This document shows positions 11,215 to 22,234 of a stretch of DNA of 64,000 bases, in pieces. The translations under genes were made by a program, and so were the position numbers. Each line of letters opens with the position of its first letter. The first letter of the stretch is position 1. The DNA is taken from contig NW_026907680.1 of the NCBI RefSeq assembly GCF_028389875.1, forward strand, positions 124,001 to 188,000, given 5' to 3'. This DNA is from Rhea pennata (lineage: Eukaryota > Chordata > Aves > Rheiformes > Rheidae). The notes under the pieces were generated by a model. It did no database searches, had not been told where the DNA came from, and saw only the letters and a list, made by a program, of their open reading frames with translations.

Positions 11215-11785
11215 TTCCTGGGTGCTCGCGCGGCTCACAAGCAGAGCTGCTGCTGCTGCTGCTGCTGCCGCCGCTGCCGCCATTGTGGCTGCTGCTGTGG
11301 CCACCGCCGCTGCCCCCGGGGCTCCCACTGCCGCTTCCCCTCTGTCTGACATGTGGTCTTCGACTGCGCCTGCCCCTGGGGCTGCCGCTGTGCCCGCCAC
11401 CGGGGCTTCCACTGCTGCTGCCACCGCCAGTGGATCTGCTGCTGTCCCCGCCACTGGAGCTTCCACTGCCGCTGCCGCTCTGTCTGACACTGGCACTGGA
11501 GCTGCCGCTGTGCCTGCAGCTGGAGCTTCCACTGCCACTGCCAGTGAGGCTGCTGCTGACACTGGGGCTGTCGCTCTGTCTGACAGTGGGTTTCCCAGTG
11601 CCACTGGGGCTCCCGGTGGGGCTGCCGCTGTGTCTGCCACTGGGGCTCCCACTGCGACTGCCAGTGGGGCTGCTGCCGGCACTGTGGCTGCCACTGATGC
11701 TGCCACTGCCCCTACCACTGCTGCTCTGTCTTCTGTTGCCACCGGGTCTGCCGCTGACACTGCCACTGCTGCTGCTCTTTCTCCT
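11215..11785 (+). repeat. GCTGCY-rich tandem repeat, no stops in several frames
   Basis: Starts as a CTG trinucleotide run (seven pure CTG at 11,250) and passes into degenerate 6/18-bp units such as ggggctcccactgccactg. The repeat contains few stop codons, so three overlapping frames of 188-453 codons on both strands cross it, giving Ala/Thr/Ser/Gly-, Leu/Pro- or Trp/Gln-rich translations. I regard these as non-coding. R differs in repeat length (five initial CTG). Confidence 0.8.
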
Positions 11786-12976
11786 GCTTGTCCCTGTCTC
11801 CGCCCATGGCTCTTCTTCCCCCTGGAGAAGGAGGCAGAAAGGAACAGGCTGTGCCCTCCTGCGGCAGAAAGGCCAAGGCCGTCCTGCTAGGGAGGACAGG
11901 GGTGCGCAGTGGGGGCCAGAGCCGGTCTCTTTTCCCGCAAGGGAAAGGCCTGTTCCCTAACTCTTCCTGTGAGCCTTCCTGTCAGCACCCTTCTGCCCTG
12001 AAGGGAAGCCCAGCAAGGCTGAACATCCCTTGCTTGTTCACACCAAAGATCTTACTCATCACACAGCTGAAGAGAAACTCTCCATCTTCTAGCGTGGAAA
12101 CGCCCTGCAGTTCCACAGCCACCAAGCAGAGAGCCCCAGAGGCTTTGTTGGGTTGCTCACAGAGAGCGCTGGAGAGGCAGATACATTGCAGAAGTAGAGC
12201 ACAGCTGGCATCTCTGAAAACAAAGCCCTGCGCAAAGCCTTCCAGGGCCCAGCAGGCCTCTTGTACAGCCAGCACCCGTAGCACAAGGCCTGGGCAGAGA
12301 GCAGGCTGGCACATGAAGGGTCTCAATGAGGAGCACTTACCACTCCAGACCTCTGATGGTCCTCGCTCAGAGGACATGCACTAGTGCTCGGGCTTCTCTC
12401 CGTTCCTTCTTCCTGCCCGCTGCTGCACTCTGTGCAGAGCACTCTGAGGTGACTGGCACCGGCCTGCAAATACACACCGCGGAGAGGTGATATGAGCACA
12501 GGGAGAGTAGGGTCCCCACCTGGCCCTCACCAGCTTCACACCTGCTCCTGCAGCAGAAGGCAATTCTGCAGCAGAATCACAGGGCTTCCACTGACTGGGG
12601 CCACATCAGAGCATCACCTCCCATCAAAACACCTGGGGCTGCACGTCATGCCTGAAGGAGAGCTCCAGGAGCCCAAGGGAGACTCTCTCCAGGCAGTGAG
12701 GAGAGCAGCAGGGTCATCTGCCAGGACAGGCTCTGAAACACACCATTACCTGCTGTCCTGCCAACTACACAAGACTGCTCCGTGGCCCCAAAGACTCTGT
12801 GTTCAGGGGTGGGCAATAGGTTGTTGCTGGGCACCCAGTGTCAAAGAAGGAGAAAGGCATCAAGCATTTACACACAAAGCCCTTAGCAGGTGGACGACAT
12901 CACAGAGTTCTGCAGAACCCTCTCCCCACCCTCAGAGCCCAGATGTAGGCAGAGCATGCATGCAGGTCACTGCGAC

Positions 12977-13698
12977 TGTATCCCTGCTACCTGACACTTG
13001 ATGGGAATGGTCCGTGTTGTAACTTTTTGTATCTGTACTACCTGATACTTGGTGGGAATAGTCTAGTGTTGTAACTTTTCAGTGCCTGAACAATACTGCT
13101 GTGTTAAGCGGGATACAAATAAGTAACTGACAAGGTCTTGGGAATCTGTGAGAAAGAACAGTGGTTGGTTACATGTAGATTCGGTGGCTTCCAGCTACAG
13201 AATCACCATGAGAAGCAGTCAACATGAAGGTCAGAAGCTGAAGAGTAGTGAAATAGCGACCCCCAAAGCCAAATGTGGCCCCCGAAATAAGTCTGCACGC
13301 GTGCGCAGTATCATAGCCTGGTTATGCAACCGGGGTGGAGTTGGGCTAGACTCCCTGCACTTGCTGGCCCCAGGTGCCGGGACTCCCGCCTACCACAAGT
13401 AATCATAAATACCGGAGTTTTTCTGAAGGATAGAGAGGCTGCTACACAACAGAGGACCACGTTGCCTCCTCGGGGACATCCGAAAAGATTGTACCTGCCG
13501 ATTCTCGCTCTCTCATCATGCAGATGATTGGGACAAGCATTGAGGTGGTCCTCGAGATTACCATTGGGTCGGTCTGTTCGTAAGTATCTACTAATAAACT
13601 GCTTGCTCCTAAAGAGTGTTTGTGTGTGTGTGTGTGTGAGTGAGTTTGTGCCGGCTTGCCAACCTGGGCATATTTCCCCCGGGAATCTAACTAGAAGA
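12977..13698 (+). mobile_element. Solo-LTR-like retroviral insertion, copy L
   Basis: About 722 bp bounded by a 5-bp near-repeat (GCGAC 12972-12976, GGGAC 13699-13703). It holds an AATAAA at 13592-13597 followed by a T/G-rich tail with a (GT)n run near 13,617-13,640, as in an LTR U3-R-U5. Near the 5' end is a tandem duplication of about 60 bp (ctacctgacacttgatggg and its copy). The empty site survives in D at 39,601-39,625. No gag, pol or env remnant. The expected TG...CA ends are not evident at the right edge, so the class is uncertain. Confidence 0.75.
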
Positions 13699-13815
13699 GG
13701 GACCCAGCCGCTGGGAAGACTTGGCCCAGCCCTGGCAATGCAGCCCTAACAAACCTGTGCGGAGAGGCTGCTGCCTTTGTGAGGCAGGGGGAAAGAAGGA
13801 AGGGAAAGTACTCAC

Positions 13816-13901
13816 GTTGGAAAAATACTTGGAAGAGGTTCAAGGGACACAATCAAAGCTGCTTTAGTGGCTGTCGGGATTGAATCCCTGTGTATTTTCA
13901 T
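13816..13901 (-). CDS. 86-bp CCDC81-like exon, copy L
   Basis: Begins ATGAAAATACACAGGG after TTTGCAG and ends TTCCAAC before GTGAGT; open in the frame ending LPSIFPT. It has the same length, phase and splice signals as the exon at 16-101, which follows the second HU module, and aligns in sequence with it (MKIHRDSIPTATKAALI against MPEMRHSVLASTQTAASLI). Confidence 0.5.
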
Positions 13902-15575
13902 CTGCAAAGGTGAGAAAGAGAGGTGAGATGCTGCCAAGGAAAGGCTCTTGCTGCTGGCAAGGGCAGCCCATGTTTCCATGCTCCAGAGAAGAAGCTGCCT
14001 CGCAGAACTGCAGGAAAACCCATTGCTCTTGCTCACAGCAGCCCCTCCATTCCACACAAGAGCAGCTGCAGGGGAATATGGGCAAAGAGCTAAATGTTCT
14101 GGCAGGCTTTTGTCAAGGGAAGAGCCAAAAGGCTGATCCAGAAGAGCATGAAGGAGTCAAGGCAGGCAAGCACAGGGGAAGGCAGCTCACTGAACTCTAG
14201 GGCAATGTGCAGGGCAGTCCTGCTAGGGAGGACAGGAGGGGGCAGTGGGGGCTATGGCAGCTCTGTTTTCCCAGAAGGGAAGGTTCTTCCCCAGACTTTG
14301 CTCTGAGCCTTCCTGGGAGCCTTCCTGTCAGCACCCTTTTACCCTGAAGGGAAGCCCAGAAAGGCTGAACATCCCTTTCCTGCTTGAACCAAGCATCTGA
14401 ATTATGATAGAGCTGAGCAGAAACTCTTCACTTTCTATCATAGAAAGGCCCAGCACTTCCAGTGCCACCAGCAGGAGGGCCCCAGAGGCTCTGCTGGTGT
14501 GTTCACGGAGAGCAAGGTGCAACAGCGTGTGCATTCCAAAACTACATTCACCACCGGCGCCTTTGAAGGCAGGACTGGGCGATGTCGGGCAGGGCTCAGT
14601 GAACCCATGGGAAGCCAGCGCCCATAGCACAAGGCTTTTGCAGGAAGCACGCTGGAAAAGAAGGGCCCCCAGCAGTGACACTTACTGCTCTGGCATTCTC
14701 GTCCACTTCATTCCCAGGCCACTCAGTAGGTGCTCCAGCTTCTGAAGATGGCTTCCTCCCGCCTGGCACTGCCTTCTGGGCAGAGCACTCTGGGGTGCCT
14801 AGGCGTGGACTGCAAATACACACCGCGGGGAGGTGGCATGAGCACAGGGGGAGTAGGATCTCCATTTCAGCCGGACAAGTTGGGCACCTGCTTCTGCCGC
14901 AGAAGGCAGTTCTGTAGCAGAAGCACGTGGGTCCCACTGACTGGGGTCACATCCACAGATATGGACATCACCCCCTAACAAAACACCCAGGGCTGCACGT
15001 CATGCCTGAAGTAGAGCTCTGGACAGAACCAGAGCACAAATTTCTCTCCATGCAGGAAGGCGAGCAGCAGGGTCATCTGCCAGGACAGGCTCCAAGGCAC
15101 AGCATTACGTGCTGTGCTGCCAACTACATTAGCCACTGCTCTGCGGCCCCAGGGACTCTGTTCCAGGATGGGCAATGGTTTGCTGCCTGTCTTCCTTGGT
15201 CCGGTGGCCTTACGAGGTCATCCTACAAGGGACAGCCTAAGCTGGAATACAGCCACACCGCTGTTGTGTTAAGGCAGGATCAAAGCAGAGAGGAAAGGTG
15301 TCAGGGTCTCACTCTGTTGCCAGGGCACATGTCTGGCTGCTTTCTCCCTCTGTCATAGTTTCTTAATTCTGTCTTCAACACTTGAACTGCACCATATTCA
15401 GTGTTGCAGAGGTGGGAGGGGACCAGGTCTTGGGGAAGACTTTGCAAGGTACCTATTTACCTCTAGCTCACCATGACATGGTACCCATCTACCTGCACCC
15501 AAACCTCTTCTGCTCGCTGGAGCTTTAATGGGCAGCAAGTGCTGTGAGCCTGGAGAGTGGCCCTCTCCTCCAGCA

Positions 15576-17493
15576 GCAGCTGCTGGTGCATCCATCAACT
15601 GCTCATAGCTCACCTCTTCAGTAGAGCCACCCTGCTGCCTTCAAGTGTTTTGCTGGCAGAGCTCTAGCCATGCGTCATAGCCTGTGTTACACATCAGGGC
15701 TGCGAATGTTACAGAGCAACAGTCAGTGACTTGCTTTGCTGATAAAAGGTGATACAAATCTTTCCTAGTGATGGGAGGCACCTTTCTGTCTTCAAAAGCA
15801 TCCCCCAAAATAAGCTGCAGCCATCTTCAGGGCGGTGGTGGTGGGGTTCTGCTAACAGTGCAAAGCCAAAATCATGTGTGCATGAACACACAGCAGCCTC
15901 TAAGCCTGCGTGCGGGGCAGGTCATCCCTCCCCTCCCAGAGCCCTGGGGTGGCTGCTGCAGCATGGGGACAAGTGTTTGAAGGCTGAGTAAAGCGCCTTG
16001 CTGCTTCACCCCACAACTGACTTGTTTTCAGAGGCAGCGCTGGAGAGCATGCAGCTCTGGTTTGAGGGCTTGCTGCTAGGTAAGGCAATGCTTTTGTGCA
16101 TCTTGACTATTTGAATGATTCAAGGTTCCTGCTGGCGCACACGAGCTGGGTGACCTTTACCACTTTGGGACCTAGCTCTGCCACATAGCTGGAAGGGGGA
16201 TAAATTACTCCAGGCTTTGCTTGCCCGGGCTCCTGCTTGGCTTCGGCTGCCACTGCTGTTGCTGGAGGCCTGGCTCCATCATCTTCAAACAAGGCTGTCT
16301 TAAAGTACTAGTTTCTCCTTTGTAAGAGCAAATCTGCCTTTTAAAAAGAAAACCTTCCATGATGTCAGCGTGTTGCTACCTTTGCCAGAGCAGGGCTGGT
16401 TTCCTGAGGAGAAGAGGCTTTTGCTAGTTACTGCTACTACCTTGGCCCCATAATTGGCTCTGCTCTGAGCGGCTTGCAGAGCATCAGGGAGCTGCGCAGC
16501 ACCGAGCTCCCCTCCCTGTAGACACCTGCAGGTGCTGCTCAACTCATCTTGCCGCCCAGCAGTGCCAGACACTGGTGTGTTGAAGTGCAGCATTAGCCCT
16601 ACCCCCTCCTCTTCCTCGCTGCGCTGCCAGCGCCCTTCTTTTTAAAGCACTCAGGCTGGCTCCATTTCCAGAGTGAAGCCTAGCTTTCTGTCACACCAGT
16701 TCAGCCCAAGGCAGATGTTTCCTGTTCCGCCTCAGATGAGCTGCTTAGCTGCTATCACATTCCTCTGTGTCTCCGCCACACACACTACCCCCATTTTCTT
16801 TTTTTCTCCTTTTTAATTAATGCTATCTACTGCCCTGTGCTCTTGAGGCTATCTTGCTGCCATCAGGCAGCTCTTGATACCTGCACAGGGATGTTCCCAA
16901 ACGAAGAGCTGCATTAAAGACAACAGCATTGTCCGTAATGCTGCTATACTAGGGGAGGGAGGGAAAAATAAATCAATAAGTAAGGCTTAAAAAAAAAAGA
17001 AAAAGAAATTGCTAAACCTTTACTCATGAATGAGCCGATATCCTCGCTCGAGCCATGGCAGAGGGACCCCGGCTGCTGCTTGTTGCCTTCCTGCCTTTAG
17101 TTTGTAAAGCTTGTCCTGTTTCTCTGATTGCTGCGGGTCCTTTTTGCATCCAGTGTGCATGTTGCAACATGTGAGCTTCGTTTCCTCCCTTGCTTTTTAT
17201 GATGAAGGACTTCCCCATGGAGCGAGGAAGGGCTGGGGAGGGAGAAGGGGGCCAGGAGCTGTACTTGCTTGTATTTGTGTGCCCAGTGTTCTTTGCTTTC
17301 TTTTTCTTTTTTTTTTCTTTTTTTTAATGCTCTGACCAATAAATCCATCCAAAGCCCCTGCTTTGTTCTCCAGCCTTGCCCTTCTGCTGGTATCTACCCT
17401 GTATCAACTTTCAGAGCTGTCGTCACTGCCTGTCCTCAGCAGAGGAAGAGGAGAACGGTGGCTTTTGTACTTTGTGCCCGGCGAGCCTGAAAA
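15576..17493. other. Unique spacer between L arm and CAX relic
   Basis: I see no gene. A plus-strand T-rich stretch (17,296-17,327) and an AATAAA at 17,338 are present, but no coding frame with support. None of the missing second half of the exchanger is recognisable here. Confidence 0.5.
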
Positions 17494-17538
17494 CTACCAG
17501 AGAGGAAAGTATCTCAGAGTCGTTTTTAGTGCCCCCAA
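17494..17538 (-). other. Sequence appended to CAX frame after breakpoint
   Basis: Fourteen codons beyond the last CAX-like residue, ending in TAG; unlike the expected ADLATEH-type continuation of the family. Marks the deletion or rearrangement junction. Confidence 0.5.
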
Positions 17539-17720
17539 CATGCAAAGCGTGGACAGCAGGAGGATGACCAGTGCCCTCCACCGAGACCAGTGGACCACGG
17601 CGCTGTGGTGGTGGCTGGGCCCTGGGGGAAAGGAGCAGGGAGGAGTCAGAAACCCCACGTGAGCCTCCCAGTGTGGGAAGGGGAGCAGGGGACTCGCCGA
17701 GCGAAGCCAGGGCGACACTC

Positions 17721-17722
17721 AT
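17721..17722 (-). other. Mutated splice donor (AT for GT), CAX exon 15
   Basis: Minus strand reads TGTCACG then ATGAGTGTC. A single G-to-A change from a near-consensus GTGAGT accounts for it; on the plus strand it is a C-to-T change at a CpG. Phase 1 at this point is exactly what the next exon needs. Confidence 0.75.
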
Positions 17723-19258
17723 CGTGACAGTCGCTGATGTGGATGTCATAGATGTGCGAGTGAGTTTTCAGGGTGTAGAAGAGGCCGATGAGGTAGGCGG
17801 CAGGGAGCAGCAGGGACACTGTGTACACCAGGGGCCTGCAGGACACGGCGCTCAGCCCCACGCGAGAGCCCTTTGGAGGCCCCGGCGTTCCCCTGCACCC
17901 CACAGGGCTGAGGACACCGGCGGCTGTCCCAGGACAGAGGGAGATGGACGCAGCATGGTCCAGCCCTGGGACCAGACAGGCACAGCGGTGCCATCCCCAG
18001 GAGGGGGGACGCCCTGCCCGTGACCAGGCAGCTCCCCGAGGACCTGTGAGCCAACCACGAAGTGCCACCCCGACACGGGGACCGGGTCCACCCCAGGACA
18101 CTCACTGGATGTGGCTGTAGTAGAGCATGCCGTTGTTCTGCACCTGCAACGGAGAGCCCATCAGCGGGGCGAGCGCCATGGCCGTGCCCTGGGCACCCTG
18201 CAGCGCCCTTTGCGGGCCGCCGGCGAGGAGCCGGGCGGGCTACGGGCGCCCGTGGGTGCCGCGGTTTGGGGGCTTACCAGGTCGAAGTGGCAGCTCTGGC
18301 AGAGGTAGTGGCCCAGCGCGTTCTGGGTGACGTTGTGGCACTCGCCACACACCAGCCTCCCGTACACCTTGGAGAAGAGCATCGGGGCGAAGACGCCTGC
18401 TGGCAGGAGAGGTGGAAGTGGGCGCCAGGCCGCGGCGCGGGACATCCTCCCCCCGCTGGCACCGCCACCGGGGCACTCACCTCCCACGGAGAGGAAGAGC
18501 AGGGCCGAGCTGACACCCGCCGAGCGGCTGTTGAACCTCTGCTCCTGGTGCCGGATGCCTCCTATGACCGTGCACAAGCCCTCGGAGAGAACATGGCTGT
18601 CAGTGTGACCCCGGCGAGGAGGTCCTGTCCTCCTCCCACGCTGGAGGACGGGGGCTTTCGTGACACAAGCGCCTCCTCCCCGCCGGGCTCACCGGGACCA
18701 GGAGGACGCAGCCCACCAGGGTGCCCATCAGCTCTGCCTTGACGATCTCCTCGTAGCACTTGCGGGCGCCCTTGATGAGCGCCTTGATGTAGAAGGTGAG
18801 CTCTGTGATGGAGCCGAACGTGGCGTTCACCACCGCCCCCACCGCGACGTTGCTCTGCGCCGAGATGCTGCGGGGAGGCGCAGAGGGTCAACGGGGCGGG
18901 AAGCAGCGCCGCGGGGCGGCCTCGGCACCAGGCAGCTGCTCACCTGGCGATGGCCATGCCGATGTAGTAGGAGAGGGGCATGATGGAGAGCAGCGCCAGG
19001 GCGAACTTCACGGGCGAGGTCGTCAGCTGGTTGCGCCCGTCCACGTAGCCCGGCACCAGCGTCACCACCACCAGCAGCAGCAGGTCTGCGGCGGCCATCA
19101 AGGACATTTCCGAATTGGGGGGGGCGGTGGTTTTTGAGGGGTGGTACCTCAAGGTGGTGCCCAGTTGACGTGTCCCCCCCTATACACAAAAAGGAAGCAG
19201 GGGGGAAAAGGACACTGACAGCGAAGACGTTGATGCCGTCCACGGCGTACTTGTAGTA

Positions 19259-19261
19259 CTA
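19259..19261 (-). other. In-frame TAG at CAX codon 334
   Basis: The exon reads AVNA, stop, YYKYAVDGINVFAV. The family has NAYYYKY here, so one TAC became TAG by a single C-to-G change. Flanking codons remain in frame. Confidence 0.85.
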
Positions 19262-21069
19262 GGCGTTGACGGCGCGGTAGCAGCACTTGATCACCTCCGC
19301 CTCCAGCGGCACGTCCGTCTGCGGCGGCGGCAGCGGGGCGATGGAAACCAAGCGGGTGACACTGGTCTGGGTGTCCCCCCCGCCAAAAGCCAGCCCATCG
19401 AGAGGGGACCCTCCACCCCCAGCACCAGGGGCCACCCACCATGCGCGGGCGCCGGATGCATACCAGCTCCGGGGGCGGCAGCAGCACCCGGTGGGCCGTG
19501 CGGGTGCTCATCTTGGCGATGGGGATGAGGAAGAAGAGGAGCCAGGCGACGAAGCAGACGAGCCCGTGGGCCAGTGCCAGCGCCGGGTAGCCCAGGCAGA
19601 GCCACGCGGCGGCGGCGGCGGCAGCACGTTGCTGCAAGGACGGCCCGGTGGCGGCAGGTTTTTAGGGTAGAAAAACCCGAACGGGAGCAGCCGGGCTCCC
19701 AAAGAGCCGCCCCTCGGGCCCCGTCCAGCACCTCCCGCGCCGGGCGCTCACCCGGTAGCCGGGGTCCGCGGGGCACCAGCGGCCGGGCGCTGGGCCGCCG
19801 AGCAGGGCCGAGGTCTCCCGGGTGCCGTCGGCCTCCGCGGCGGGACCTTGGCGGACAGTGAGGAGGGGCTGGCGGGGACGGACGTACGGACGGCACCCGG
19901 CCGTTACCTCCACCCGCTGGATCACTTTGCTGAAGGGCCAGAGGAAGTAGCTGCCCAGGTCCCTGCAGAGCCGCCCTGCGGGGACAGCGGCATCGGGACG
20001 CGGGGCAGGACCCCGACACGCAAGTCCCGTCTCCCACCACGACAGCCCGGCCCGGTCGCACCGGGGACGGGCACCTGGGGAAGACTCACCGTAAGGAGCC
20101 CCCACGATGGTGAGGAACATCTCGGCGGCCACCAGGACGTAGAGGAGCGCCAGCCACCAGCCGAAGAGCAGCGCATAGAGGACGCTGCCCAACGTCACCG
20201 TGGAGCCTGCAGACAGCGACCGGCCCCTCCGCTGCTCCACCAGCCGCTTCGCCACGTGCACAGCGGGGGAGGGGGGGTGTTAACCGGGCTCCCTCCTCCC
20301 AACAGGGTTTTGCCGCGAACCCTAGAGCCTCAGCGGCCGCCCACCTCCAAAGCCGCGGACGACGTTCAGGTTGGAGTAGAGCTCCTTCCTGATCTCCGAG
20401 CGGTCCTCCCAGGGCCGGGCGGTCGCGTGTCTCTTCCACTTCTTGAAGCCGAACTGCAGAGAGGAGAAGGTCGCGGCCAAAGAAAAGACCCCCTCCCCTC
20501 CCGCACAGCAGGATGGGCATGGGCCGCGGGGGTACGGACCCACCTTGTCGTCGTTGGAGAGCTTGTTGGCCTCCACCGCGCTCTCGGCCGTCAGCGTGGT
20601 CTTTGAACCGCAGCTCTCGCACGCCGGCACCTCGTTCAAGTGCTGCTGGTGGGTGACGACTGCGGGCGAGAGGCGAGCGGGTGTGGGCGCTGGCACAGGG
20701 ACTCCCCGCGCGGACCCCCCTCGCCGCTGCCGCCGCCGGGCTCCCTACCGGGCAGGATGCGGAGGGCGAGGATGCGGGGGGCGAGGACGCCGTGGGGGTG
20801 GGAGGCCGAGGGCAGGTCGCCATGCGGGTCGTTAATGGCGGCGCAGCGGCGGTCGCAGAGCGAGCCCCACCGTGGGCCCTCGCCCCGCACCTCCGGCTCC
20901 CCGGCAGCGGCTGCAAGAGAGGCAGCGGCCAGGATGGGCCGGGCCAGGCTGAGCCGGGCCATGCCGGGCCTGGGAGGCACCGCGCGTTCGATCCCCTGCA
21001 GCCCTGGCGCCGCACCGGAGCCCCTGCTTCCCCCCCCCCCCCCGAAAAAAACCCCACCCCTTTCCCAGG

Positions 21070-21900
21070 CTCATGCACTCCAGCACCCGCTGCAGCCCGA
21101 CCCAGGAGGGACCCCCCCCCATACTGTGCAAATCGCCCCCCAGGTGCAACACCCCCACCATGGAAAGTCCTCCCCTCCCGGTGCAATGTCCAGGATCCCT
21201 CCCCGTGGGTGCAACACCCAGAAGGGACCTTCCTCCCCTCCCACCTGTGCAATGCTGAGGAGGGACCCACCCCCCCCCCCGTGGAAAGCCCCCCCATTGC
21301 AAGGCTCAGAACCCCTCCCATTGGGTGCAGCACCCCGAAGGGACCTTCCCACGCATCCAGTGCAGAGCCCAGGAGGGGCCCCCGCCCTGGCAAAAACCCT
21401 CCCCCCGTGCAAAGCCCCTCCCCCATGCAATGTCCTGGACTCTTCCCAATGGGTGCAACACCCAGCAGGGACCCTCCCCCCCCCACACTGTGCAATGTCT
21501 AGGAGGGATCCCCCCCACACCAGGCAAATCTGCCCCCCAGGTGCAATGCCCCCCCAGTGCAAAGCGCAGGAGTGATACCCCCCACCCCATGAAGACCCCC
21601 CCGGTGCAACACCCAGGAGGGACCTTCACCCCCCTCCAGTGCAGTGCCCAGGAGTGACAACTCCCCCACCCTGCAACCCGCCCCCCCCCCGGTGCAATGC
21701 CTGGGACCCCTCCCTTTGGTGCAACACTCAGGAGGGACCTTCACCCCCCTCCAGTGCAGTGCCCAGGAGTGACAACTCCCCCACCCTGCAACCCGCCCCC
21801 CCCCCCGGTGCAATGCCTGGGACCCCTCCCCTTGGGTGCAACACTCAGGAGGGACCTTCGCTCCCTCCCCCCCCCCGGCCCCACAGTACTCAGTGTCACC
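21070..21900 (-). repeat. C-rich minisatellite in CAX intron 1
   Basis: On the plus strand, gtgcaacacccaggaggga-type units with C-runs of up to about eleven recur. A higher-order unit of about 115 bp is nearly identical at 21,639 and 21,754 (cccaggagtgacaactcccc). Minus strand is correspondingly G-run-rich. Confidence 0.85.
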
Positions 21901-22071
21901 CTGTCGCGCCCCCCCCCCGCCCCAGTGCACAGCCCAGTTCCGTCCTGCCGCCCAGGGCGAGGCCTGAGAACCCCCCCGACCCCGGCGCGATGCTCGGGCC
22001 CCCCCCCCACCCAGCGCGTCCTGCGGGCAGTGCCTGCGGCGCCCGGGCTCGCCCTCGCCCTCGCCGGCCAT

Positions 22072-22234
22072 GGGGGCGCCGGTAGTGCCGCACCGCCACC
22101 GCTTTTGACGGGCGGCGCCGCGGGCACGCGCAGGGTGCCCCACGCTGCCCTCCCCCCCGCCCACGCGGGGCACCCCACGCGGCCCCGCCCCCCCCATCAT
22201 CGCCACGCAGGGAAGAGCCTCACACGGGCTTGAC
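22072..22234 (-). promoter_or_regulatory. Short GC-rich gap between TMEM209 3' end and CAX start
   Basis: Only about 165 bp separate the CAX ATG from the likely TMEM209 polyadenylation region; CpG-rich. Any CAX promoter must lie here or within the TMEM209 3' untranslated region. Confidence 0.3.

Larger units (their letters stand above)
11980..15175 (-). pseudogene. Degenerate CCDC81-like exon series, copy L
   Basis: Two successive modules of exon-like pieces lie on the minus strand: about 15.1, 14.9, 14.75, 14.5 and 13.86 kb, then after the LTR 12.7, 12.5, 12.45 and 12.2 kb. Each has a piece following a TTTGCAG acceptor and a hydrophobic helix-rich piece (SGALLLVALEVLGLSMIESE at 14.4-14.5 kb; SGALCLVAVELQGVSTLEDG at 12.1 kb) resembling the HU strand-helix of CCDC81. 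Stops interrupt several pieces, for example TAG just after the acceptor near 14,815. The 86-bp exon at 13816-13901 is the best preserved and is listed separately. Family assignment rests mainly on that exon and on order; the rest is tentative. Confidence 0.35.
4036..15575 (+). repeat. Left arm (L) of a large inverted repeat
   Basis: This block reappears reverse-complemented at 52,435-64,000. Matching landmarks sum to 68,010-68,046, for example 4,096 with 63,940, 8,310 with 59,724, 13,528 with 54,518 and 15,530 with 52,480. An 84-codon test block is identical, a 169-codon block differs at two residues and a 130-codon block at seven. The inner boundary is sharp: sequences match to about 15,575/52,435 and then diverge. 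The outer end of R lies beyond the window, so L may extend further left than 4,036. Confidence 0.9.
17539..22071 (-). pseudogene. CAX-type Ca2+/H+ (cation/proton) exchanger relic
   Basis: Sixteen exons can be followed, all phases agreeing: 22011-22071 (ATG at 22071), 20749-20910, 20544-20659, 20345-20453, 20090-20206, 19908-19975, 19752-19868, 19440-19631, 19216-19318, 18944-19085, 18693-18867, 18481-18580, 18278-18396, 18106-18143, 17723-17835, 17539-17621. The signature of CAX repeat c-1 is clear in the eleventh exon (VGAVVNATFGSITELTFYIK), with LMGTLVGCVLLVPGLCTVIGG, a GVSSALLFLSVGGVFAP segment and THSHIYDIHIS following; a soluble head and several membrane segments precede. Such proteins exchange vacuolar or lysosome-related Ca2+ for H+; they occur in some non-mammalian vertebrates and not in placental mammals. 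Lesions: TAG at codon 334, an AT instead of GT donor after exon 15, and no second (c-2) half: similarity stops after STLCM at about 17,539. The ninth-exon donor (GTGTCC) is weak. Confidence 0.85.

Noticed and set aside
10529-11890. 453-codon plus-strand open frame (mirrored at 56,156-57,505)
   Set aside because: It spans minisatellite, CpG island and CTG repeat; equally long frames exist on the other strand; no domain, no splice support.
12977-13698. Complete endogenous retrovirus
   Set aside because: Only an LTR-sized segment is present, with no internal coding remnants, and the empty site confirms the insertion is about 0.7 kb.
9967-15600. Pyrin-domain exon upstream of the CARD gene
   Set aside because: Looked for an N-terminal ASC-like helix bundle with a phase-1 donor on the minus strand; none seen.
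20086-21495. 469-codon minus-strand frame
   Set aside because: Runs through CAX introns and the C-rich minisatellite, mixing frames with real exons; the exon model with consistent phases explains the coding signal.
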